DNA from: JANWYT01 sp034432435
GTDB lineage: Bacteria > Chloroflexota > Anaerolineae > Aggregatilineales > Phototrophicaceae
Length of the DNA stretch: 14,691 bases
Assembly: GCA_034432435.1 (NCBI GenBank)
Contig: DAOUBS010000241.1
Location: forward strand, 1 to 14,691
Reading direction: 5' to 3'
In this document: piece after piece, positions 7,450 to 12,807 of the stretch
How positions within the stretch are numbered: position 1 is the first letter of the stretch
How the letters are laid out: every line of letters begins with the position of its first letter
The notes under the pieces: generated by a model
The model's database searches: none
What the model was told of the DNA's origin: nothing
What the model saw: the letters and a program-made list of their open reading frames with translations, nothing else
Position numbers and translations under genes: made by a program

Positions 7450-8511
7450 ATGAGACGCACTCTTCACGTGATGCTGTCGGCGCTGGCGCTGCTGCTGGCC
7501 GCCGTCAGCTTCCCCCCAGTTTATGCACAAGACGCCGCCAGCGAGCTGCTGACGCGGGTGAACACCCTGCGCGCGTCGCTTGGGCTGCCGGCCTATCGCT
7601 GGAACAACGCACTGGCCGCTGCCGCGGCCAATCAGGCGCGTTGGATGGTCGACAACAACCAAGTGAGCCACACCCAGCCGGACGGCTCGACGCCGCGTTC
7701 GCGGGCACGCGCGGCGGGCTACCCCAGCCAGCTCGTCAGCGAGAACATCTACATGGGCGGCATGGCCTCAGTTGATGCCGCGTGGAACTTCTGGATGAAC
7801 AGCGCTGTGCACTACGCGGGGCTGACCAACGCGCGCTACGATGAGGTCGGGATCGCCTCAGCAGCTGGGGCGGGCGGGCGCGCCTATGTGATGGTGTTCG
7901 GCACGAGCAGCGGCAGTTGGGACGCCCCAGCCGTCCAGCGCCCCAGCAGCGGCAGCCGTCCGAACGCCGCGCCGCCCCCTCTGCCCATCGTCGGCGTGGA
8001 CAACGTCGGCAACATCATGTACGAAATCCAGCCCGGCGACGATCTAGGGACGATTGCGCTGCTGTTTGGCTACTCGTGGGGCGACATTCCGGGCATCATG
8101 GACCTCAACAGCCTGACGCAGGACGACATCCGCCGCCTGCGCATCGGCAGCGTGCTGCTCGTGCCGCCCAAAAGCGGAACCTACACCCCCACCCCTGAGC
8201 CGACCCGTGACCCATCCATCCCGACGGAGACCCCCACCCCCATCCCCACCCCCACGCCGACTGTCACGCCTACCCCAACTGATCTGCCGCCGGCGGTGTT
8301 CGTCAGGCCGACGGCCACCCCCACCCGTGAGCTGATCGTGCGCACGCTGGAGCCAGTCGTGGCGATGATCGCCACACCCAACCTACAGGAAGTCACCACC
8401 AACGCGGCAGAAAGCTCGTCTAGCGGCCTGCCGATCTGGTTGATCGCGGCGGTGACCGTCCAAGTTGGGATTATCATTGGGGCAGCGGTACAGTACTTTC
8501 GGCGGCGCTGA
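7450..8511 (+). CDS. Secreted CAP-domain protein with LysM and C-terminal anchor
   Basis: A 353-residue exported protein. Order: signal peptide (1-27, MRRTLHVML then a Leu/Ala-rich core, cleavage near VYAQ); CAP/SCP domain at about 32-151, with SHTQPDG, SENIYMGG, WMNSAVHYAGLTN and the EVGIA strand carrying the family's two His and a Glu; LysM domain at about 191-238 (YEIQPGDDLGTIA to GSVLLVP), which in other proteins binds peptidoglycan or chitin-like glycans; a Thr/Pro-rich linker at 245-293; and a membrane helix at 328-349 followed by RRR. This fits a protein exposed on the cell surface and anchored by its tail. The substrate is unknown; bacterial CAP domains are poorly defined. The start is set at ATG 7450 because it opens directly into the signal peptide; an upstream in-frame start at 7357 would put about 31 extra residues before it. 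The 3' end overlaps the convergent ABC ATPase gene by 38 bases. Confidence 0.9.
   Translation: MRRTLHVMLSALALLLAAVSFPPVYAQDAASELLTRVNTLRASLGLPAYRWNNALAAAAANQARWMVDNNQVSHTQPDGSTPRSRARAAGYPSQLVSENIYMGGMASVDAAWNFWMNSAVHYAGLTNARYDEVGIASAAGAGGRAYVMVFGTSSGSWDAPAVQRPSSGSRPNAAPPPLPIVGVDNVGNIMYEIQPGDDLGTIALLFGYSWGDIPGIMDLNSLTQDDIRRLRIGSVLLVPPKSGTYTPTPEPTRDPSIPTETPTPIPTPTPTVTPTPTDLPPAVFVRPTATPTRELIVRTLEPVVAMIATPNLQEVTTNAAESSSSGLPIWLIAAVTVQVGIIIGAAVQYFRRR
8231..8253 (-). other. G-quadruplex motif in the Thr-Pro linker coding region
   Basis: The plus strand has C-runs at 8231-8235, 8237-8241, 8244-8247 and 8249-8253. The minus strand therefore reads four G-tracts of 4-5 separated by 1-2 bases, a textbook quadruplex-forming pattern with very short loops. 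It lies on the template strand of the CAP gene and 221 bases past the stop of the convergent ABC ATPase gene. The motif is direct; folding in the cell is inferred, and it may simply follow from the Thr-Pro codons. Confidence 0.6.
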
Positions 8512-9529
8512 ACGCCAACAGCGGCCCGAACACGCTGACCTTGACGCGGTCGCCGCGCTCTACGCTGATCTGCGTGTCCGTGCTGGCGATGAGGGTGGAA
8601 GCGTCAGACAAGCTCACGGCGATGCGCTGGCGGCTGCCGTAGTACTCGCGCCACAGCACTTCTCCCAGCACCCCTCCGCCTGTCGTGTCGAGGTGCACCC
8701 GCTCGGGGCGGATGAGCACGCGCACCTCGCCGCGCATCGGCTTGATGAGCGTTAGTTCGCCCAACGGGGAGGACGCCCGCACGCCGCTGGCGTCAGCGGG
8801 AAGGAAGTTGGCCTCGCCCACGAACGCGGCCACCTGCGCGCTTGCCGGCTGGTTGTAGATCTGCTCGGGCGTGCCCACTTGGTGCAAGCGCCCGTCAAAG
8901 ATCACCGCCACGCGATCAGACAGCGAGAGCGCTTCTTCTTGATCGTGGGTGACGAACACCGCCGTTTTGCCCGTGCGGCGCAGGATGTCGCGCACTTCGC
9001 CCCGCACCTGCGCGCGCAGCGCCGTGTCCAAGTTAGAAAACGGCTCATCCAGCAGCAGGATGTCCGGCTCTGGGGCGAGGGCGCGCGCCAGCGCCACGCG
9101 CTGCTGCTGCCCCCCGCTCAGCAGGTAGGGCATTTGACTCTCCAAACCCTGCAAACCGACCAGCGCCAACAGCTCGGCCACGCGCGCCCGCTTCTCCGCA
9201 CGAGAGCCGCGCAAGCCAAACGCCACGTTGTCGGCCACGTTGAGATGGGGGAAGAGCGCGTAATCCTGAAACACCATGCCGACGCGGCGTTCCTCTGGCG
9301 GCAGCGAGCGCGCCGGGCTGGCCGCTAGCCGCTCGTTGAGCCAAATTTCGCCCTCATCTGGCGTGGTGATGCCCGCGATCAGCCGCAGGCAGGTTGTCTT
9401 GCCACAGCCCGACGGCCCCAACAGCGTCAAGAGCGACCCCTCAGAGACGGTCAAGCTCACGTTGATCAGCGCGTCATAATCGCCGAAACGTTTGCTGACG
9501 CCTTTCAACTCAATGACTGTGTCGCCCAT
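8474..9529 (-). CDS. ABC transporter ATP-binding protein with TOBE domain (FbpC/PotA type)
   Basis: A 351-residue ATPase that would energise import through a membrane permease. Visible motifs: Walker A GPSGCGKT at 38-45, Q-loop VFQDYALFPH near 86-95, signature LSGGQQQRVALARAL at 137-151, Walker B ILLLDEP at 157-163, and switch His195 in VFVTHDQEEAL. A C-terminal TOBE-like domain runs from about 270 to 340 (LIRPERV). The PPEERRVGMVFQDYALFPHL stretch is typical of the iron(III), spermidine/putrescine, sulfate and thiosulfate group; I lean to FbpC-like but the substrate cannot be fixed. No permease or binding protein lies in the window, so it must partner with genes elsewhere. ATG 9529 has a clear AAAGGAA upstream. 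Its 3' end overlaps the convergent CAP gene by 38 bases, leaving no room for a terminator between them. Confidence 0.93.
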   Translation of the reverse strand: MGDTVIELKGVSKRFGDYDALINVSLTVSEGSLLTLLGPSGCGKTTCLRLIAGITTPDEGEIWLNERLAASPARSLPPEERRVGMVFQDYALFPHLNVADNVAFGLRGSRAEKRARVAELLALVGLQGLESQMPYLLSGGQQQRVALARALAPEPDILLLDEPFSNLDTALRAQVRGEVRDILRRTGKTAVFVTHDQEEALSLSDRVAVIFDGRLHQVGTPEQIYNQPASAQVAAFVGEANFLPADASGVRASSPLGELTLIKPMRGEVRVLIRPERVHLDTTGGGVLGEVLWREYYGSRQRIAVSLSDASTLIASTDTQISVERGDRVKVSVFGPLLAFSAAESTVPLPQ

Positions 9530-9595
9530 GCGTTTCCTTTCTACTCGCAGCGATCATACCCGCTGACAGGGCATTTTGAGTAGGTGCACTTGATA

Positions 9596-9688
9596 AAACA
9601 TTTAGATGTATGTTTCATTAATAAAGTGTCAGAGCGCTTTAACATCTAAAACGACAGCGCTAATCTTTCCGTATTCTTTAATAAAGAA
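9596..9688. promoter_or_regulatory. Cluster of palindromes in the AT-rich spacer
   Basis: Within the 182-base gap 9530-9711 lie several exact inverted repeats: AAACAT (9596-9601) with ATGTTT (9610-9615); TTTAGATGT (9601-9609) with ACATCTAAA (9642-9650); two copies of AGCGCT (9633-9638 and 9656-9661); and TTCTTTA (9674-9680) with TAAAGAA (9682-9688). The region is much richer in A/T than its surroundings. It probably carries promoter and operator sites for the diverging ABC ATPase gene and the 73-residue gene. No known operator was recognised. Confidence 0.45.
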
Positions 9689-9711
9689 ACGTTATGTAAA
9701 CGGCTGCATTC

Positions 9712-9933
9712 ATGGAAGCAACTAGTGCGACGACATTGAAGCAAGACGCTCTCACCCCACCGGCGGCCCCTTGCTCTTCCTGCCAGCATGAGGAATTCAC
9801 ATACACCGGCTTGCAAGAGTTCCCACTGCGAGTGGCTCAAGCGGCAGGGTTCAGCACGCGCCGCTTCCAGCTCTGGACGTGCACATGCTGCCTAACGACG
9901 GTGGCGATCCCGCTGCTGTGCGATGACGAGTAG
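9712..9933 (+). CDS. Small CxxC/CxxC putative zinc-ribbon protein
   Basis: A 73-residue hypothetical protein. Two cysteine pairs, CSSC at 21-24 and CTCC at 57-60, separated by 32 residues, suggest a zinc ribbon or a redox-active pair. Between them is a plausible strand-turn-strand stretch (EEFTYTGLQEF and RRFQLWTCT). I do not recognise the family. The start ATG 9712 lacks a Shine-Dalgarno. The gene diverges from the ABC ATPase gene across the palindrome-rich spacer, and its last 42 bases overlap the end of the convergent glycosyltransferase gene. An alternative open frame on the other strand over 9646-9840 has no such motif and is less likely. The paired cysteines make chance less likely, but the gene is not certain. 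Confidence 0.55.
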   Translation: MEATSATTLKQDALTPPAAPCSSCQHEEFTYTGLQEFPLRVAQAAGFSTRRFQLWTCTCCLTTVAIPLLCDDE

Positions 9934-11046
9934 CTCGGCGTACAGCGCCAGCATTTGATCGTTGACCTGCTGCAAGGTGAACTCGGCTAGCACGCGCGCG
10001 CGCCCACGCTGACCCATGCGGCGGCGCAGCGGTGCATCCGCCAGCAGCCGCTCCAGCGCGCGCACGAACGCCTCAAGGTCATACGGCGGGACGAGCAGTC
10101 CGTTGTCCTCATGGCGCACGATCTCACGACAGCCGGGCGTGTCGGTCGTCACGATGGCGCGCTCACACGATGCCGCTTCAATCAGGATGCGCGGCACGCC
10201 CTCGCCGTAGACGCTGGGGAGCGCCACGATGTGCGCTTGGTTGATCACGTCCGGCATGTCGTCGCGCCGCCCCCACCACTCGATCACGCCCTCATCTGCC
10301 CACGCCGCCACCTGCTCCGGCGAGATGACGCCCGGGCTGGTGGCCTCGGCAAAGCCAACCACGACGAAACGCGCGCGCCCGCGCAGGCGGCGTGCCGCTT
10401 CCACGAACGTATCCAGCCCCTTCTGCGCCATCAAACGCCCGGCGTACAGCACGGTCGGCGGGCCGTCGGGGTCAGGCTGTGGGCGGAAGCGGTCGGGGTC
10501 AACCCCGCTGCCCTTGATGAGCACGGCTTTGTCCGGCGGCAGCACGCCCAGCGCCAGCAGCCGCGCTTGGTCGTCGGGGTTCTGGAACACCATCCGCAGG
10601 TTGGGGCCGCCCAACGCTGCGCGCATCAACGGCAGCGCCCCCGCGCGGATCACTCGCCGCTTGAGGTCGTCGCCGATGAACACGTAGCCCAGCCCGCTCA
10701 TCGCGCTGACGGTGGCCGGAACGCGCAGCAGCCGCGCAGCCATGCCGCCGTAGATGACTGGCTTGATGCTGATGAGGTGAACGATCTGCGGGCGCAGCCG
10801 CCGATAGAGCGCCATGATCGCGGCGAACGTGCGGGCTTCTGCCAGCGGATTGGTTCCGTGTTGGGCCAGCGGCAGCGGATGAAACGGCAGCCCCGTCGCG
10901 TGGATGCGGGCGATGCTCTCGGCATCAGCGTCCGACGTGGCCACATGCACCTCATAGCCGGCGGCCTGCGCCGCACGCGCCAGCGGTAGGCGGTGCGTGT
11001 AGAAGAAGCGCGGGATGTTGACGACGAACAGCAGGCGCGCGCTCAA
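9892..11046 (-). CDS. Family 4 glycosyltransferase (GT-B fold)
   Basis: A 384-residue cytoplasmic, probably membrane-associated enzyme that transfers a sugar from a nucleotide donor. Two Rossmann-like halves are seen. The N-terminal half has FYTHRLPLARAAQAAGYEVHVAT at 15-37 and VHLISIKPVIYGGMAARL at 89-106, a pattern typical of polysaccharide or O-antigen GT4 enzymes. The C-terminal half has VLYAGRLMAQKGLDTFVEA at 199-217 and the EX7E motif in GEGVPRILIE (E282 and E290) that binds the donor. The start is TTG 11046. No better start lies nearby, AGGAG sits 11 bases upstream, and the TTG shares bases with the stop of the preceding small gene (TTGA), indicating translational coupling. The donor and acceptor cannot be told. 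The last 42 bases overlap the convergent 73-residue gene. Confidence 0.93.
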   Translation of the reverse strand: MSARLLFVVNIPRFFYTHRLPLARAAQAAGYEVHVATSDADAESIARIHATGLPFHPLPLAQHGTNPLAEARTFAAIMALYRRLRPQIVHLISIKPVIYGGMAARLLRVPATVSAMSGLGYVFIGDDLKRRVIRAGALPLMRAALGGPNLRMVFQNPDDQARLLALGVLPPDKAVLIKGSGVDPDRFRPQPDPDGPPTVLYAGRLMAQKGLDTFVEAARRLRGRARFVVVGFAEATSPGVISPEQVAAWADEGVIEWWGRRDDMPDVINQAHIVALPSVYGEGVPRILIEAASCERAIVTTDTPGCREIVRHEDNGLLVPPYDLEAFVRALERLLADAPLRRRMGQRGRARVLAEFTLQQVNDQMLALYAELLVIAQQRDRHRR

Positions 11047-11219
11047 GGGGTGGTTGGCTCCTGCAAGTCGCGCTTTGTCAGCAGCGGCGCCATCTTAATT
11101 GACAGCACCCTACCGAGTAGGCTGAACACCCCCCAGCCGCTGCGAATCCCGACGATGCCGACGGCGAATAAGCCAATCGCAAACAAGATGACCAGCACAT
11201 AGGCGCGTATGTTGAGCAA
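11043..11219 (-). CDS. 58-residue single-pass membrane protein coupled to the glycosyltransferase
   Basis: A short open frame between the M20 hydrolase and the glycosyltransferase genes, reading from TTG 11219 to TGA ending at 11043. The peptide begins LLNIRAY, has a clear hydrophobic helix (residues 7-25, VLVILFAIGLFAVGIVGI), then SGWGVFSLLGRVLSIK and a polar tail ending in DLQEPTTP. Support: GAGGGG lies about 5 bases before the TTG; the frame fills the gap with sensible spacing (35 bases after the hydrolase stop); and its stop overlaps the glycosyltransferase TTG as TTGA. Two rare TTG starts in a row lower confidence slightly. I do not recognise a family. It may anchor or regulate the glycosyltransferase at the membrane; that is inference. 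Confidence 0.65.
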   Translation of the reverse strand: MLNIRAYVLVILFAIGLFAVGIVGIRSGWGVFSLLGRVLSIKMAPLLTKRDLQEPTTP

Positions 11220-11254
11220 GAGTCCCCCTCGGTGGTGATGTGACTGCCTCAGCC

Positions 11255-12490
11255 TTAGGTTGTGGCAAGGCGCAAAACGGTGTGCAGCAGCACGTTCGCG
11301 CCGTTCTCGACGTTTTCCCAGTCGGTGTACTCTTTGGGGTTCATGCTGATGCCGTCTTTACATGGGATGAAAATGAGCGCCGACGGGGTAAAACCAGCCA
11401 TGATCTGGGCGTCATGCCCGGCATTGCTAACCATGTAGGTGTACGAAAGCTGCTGCTGTTCACACACATCAGCGACCACCTGCATCAACTGCTTGTCCAT
11501 GTGGGCAACTTCACGGTGCAGCGTGCGCTGCACTTGAACGCCCAATCCCTGTTCCGCTGCGCACTGCTGCGCGATGTGGTGCACGAGCTGCTCCATCGTG
11601 GCCAACTGGTCAGGCTCTGGGTGGCGCACCTCCATATGAACGGTGACCGTGGCGGGGACGATGGTCGTGATGCCGGGCTCCACGTCCACTCTGCCACAGT
11701 TGACCATGCCGCCCGGGCACTGCGTCGGCAGGTTGTAGACTTTGGTCATGAAGCACGTCGCACCCTGCAGCGCGTCGCGCTTGCGGCTGCAATTGGTCGC
11801 CGCGTGGACGGCTTCCCCCTGAAAGGTCACACAGAAACTGCTGCGCCCAATCACGCGGGTGACGATGCCGATCTGCGTGTGGGTGCGATCGAGCAGGTCG
11901 CCTTGTTCGATGTGCAGCTCAAGGTACCCTTGCAGGGTGGCCGGGTCGCGGCGCGCCTCAAGCATTTCGCTGACATACAGCCCCAGACGCAGCAGCGCCG
12001 CTCGAAATGCGGCGTTGTCTTGTTTGCTGTCGTTGATGTGTTCATCGCGCAGGCGACCCGTAAGTCCCATGCTGCCGAAGAGCGACTGCCATGAGCCTTC
12101 TTCGTCGGTGAAGTCGATCACTTCAAGGTGGAAGGGCAGGTCAATGCCCATCTCGCGCACGGTGAGCATACACTCCAACCCGGCGATAATGCCAATCGAG
12201 CCGTCGTATTTGCCCCCGTTGAGGGTGGTATCCAGATGCGAGCCGATGAGCAGCGTCTTGGCCTGTGGGTTGGGGCTGCGCAGAACCCCGCCGACGTTGC
12301 CCACCGCGTCATCGCGCAGCTCGAAGCCGTAGCCCTCAAGGCGTTCGACGAGCCATGTGCGCGCGCGCAAATCCTCGTTTGAGAGGGCAGGCCGCGCGAC
12401 GCCCCCAAGCACTGTCGCGCCGATCATGCTCAACTCGTCAAAGTGAGCCCGCATGCGATCACTGTTAACCTTCAATGTAGAGGGGATCAT
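11255..12490 (-). CDS. M20-family hydrolase, N-carbamoyl-amino-acid/allantoate amidohydrolase type
   Basis: A 411-residue metallo-hydrolase of the hydantoinase/carbamoylase branch, which cleaves carbamoyl or ureido C-N bonds. Family motifs (numbering from ATG 12490): GSHLDT with metal ligands H85 and D96 (NGGKYDGSIG), DFTDEEGSWQSLFGSMGLTG with E130/E131, ELHIEQG with H193, GEAVHAA with H229, and NAGHDAQ with H359. Deviations: the final metal-ligand position, normally His in G-I-S-H-N-P, is Met383 (GISMNPKEYT); HAGTTPM reads HAATNCS; and the usual NVIPG region reads TTIVPA. These suggest altered metal binding or substrate, so calling it an active carbamoylase is unsafe. ATG 12490 is preferred over GTG 12496, though neither has a good ribosome binding site. 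It heads the operon with the small membrane protein and the glycosyltransferase. Confidence 0.88.
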   Translation of the reverse strand: MIPSTLKVNSDRMRAHFDELSMIGATVLGGVARPALSNEDLRARTWLVERLEGYGFELRDDAVGNVGGVLRSPNPQAKTLLIGSHLDTTLNGGKYDGSIGIIAGLECMLTVREMGIDLPFHLEVIDFTDEEGSWQSLFGSMGLTGRLRDEHINDSKQDNAAFRAALLRLGLYVSEMLEARRDPATLQGYLELHIEQGDLLDRTHTQIGIVTRVIGRSSFCVTFQGEAVHAATNCSRKRDALQGATCFMTKVYNLPTQCPGGMVNCGRVDVEPGITTIVPATVTVHMEVRHPEPDQLATMEQLVHHIAQQCAAEQGLGVQVQRTLHREVAHMDKQLMQVVADVCEQQQLSYTYMVSNAGHDAQIMAGFTPSALIFIPCKDGISMNPKEYTDWENVENGANVLLHTVLRLATT

Positions 12491-12551
12491 AGGCACAGGT
12501 GGTCTTATTCCAAGTAGTTATCGGTGAAGATTAGCGTGAAGGTATCTACAT

Positions 12552-12557
12552 ATTATA
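12552..12557 (-). promoter_or_regulatory. Possible -10 box for the M20-hydrolase operon
   Basis: Minus strand TATAAT, about 62 bases before ATG 12490 and just past the terminator of the sigma-factor transcript. The -35 position would fall inside the terminator (TTTGTG, weak). It is placed correctly to start a new transcript for the three-gene operon. Confidence 0.35.
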
Positions 12558-12560
12558 AAT

Positions 12561-12590
12561 AAAAAAGCGCCCTCCACAAAGACAGCGCTT
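12561..12590 (-). terminator. Intrinsic terminator downstream of the sigma-factor gene
   Basis: On the minus strand AAGCGC and GCGCTT (12585-12590 and 12565-12570) form a 6-bp perfect stem around a 14-base loop, followed at once by a T-run (12561-12564) and more T-rich sequence. It should end transcripts from the sigma-factor gene 218 bases upstream, insulating the M20 operon. Confidence 0.75.
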
Positions 12591-12807
12591 GGGATAGGCG
12601 GGCCTAAAACAGGCCTCATCGCCCCAGCCGCTTCTTCAGTGGCTGAGGGGGCAGGTCACTTCGAGAGGGGGATTTAGGGGTGAGGCCTCTGACTATCTAT
12701 TTATCTTCAGATACATCCCACAGGCAAAGCAGGCCTTGCCCCTGCACCGTCATCCACGCGTATGCGACAGAGCAGGCGCTGTCCGCATTATCTGAGCGAC
12801 GTAGTAT
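12591..12807 (-). other. Structured 3' untranslated region of the sigma-factor transcript
   Basis: No gene is seen in this stretch. It holds several hairpins: GGCCT/AGGCC (12601-12605, 12611-12615) with outer GGCG/CGCC (12597-12600, 12620-12623); CAGCCGC/GTGGCTG (12625-12631, 12639-12645); and GGCAA/TTGCC (12723-12727, 12736-12740). There is also a minus-strand pyrimidine-rich CCTCACCCC...CCCCCTCTC motif at about 12665-12687, of a kind often seen as a dispersed intergenic repeat. It could be repeat debris or a 3'-derived small RNA. Confidence 0.4.
12723..12740. repeat. GC-rich palindromic repeat, third copy
   Basis: GGCAA and TTGCC flank AGCAGGCC. The minus-strand reading GGGGCAAGGCCTGC resembles AGGGACAGGGCCTGC at 3069-3083 and GGGGGCAGGCCTG at 3139-3151. 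It is probably a member of a dispersed REP-like family in this genome. Confidence 0.35.

Noticed and set aside
9596..9688. Fur box controlling an iron-type ABC ATPase
   Set aside because: The palindromes do not match the GATAAT-type Fur pattern.
9646..9840. 64-codon minus-strand frame over the palindrome spacer and the Cys-rich gene
   Set aside because: No domain or ribosome binding site; the plus-strand frame with paired cysteines is more convincing.
10111..10989. 292-codon plus-strand frame over the glycosyltransferase gene
   Set aside because: No motif and very high His/Arg content; a shadow of the GT4 gene.
11240..12094. Long plus-strand open frame over the M20 hydrolase gene
   Set aside because: His/Arg/Val-rich sequence with no domain, typical of an antisense shadow; the minus strand carries the M20 motifs.
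12497..12807. Riboswitch or attenuator upstream of the M20 hydrolase
   Set aside because: The terminator lies directly after the sigma gene's 3' region and a possible -10 follows it; no conserved riboswitch core could be recognised, so a plain transcript end is simpler.
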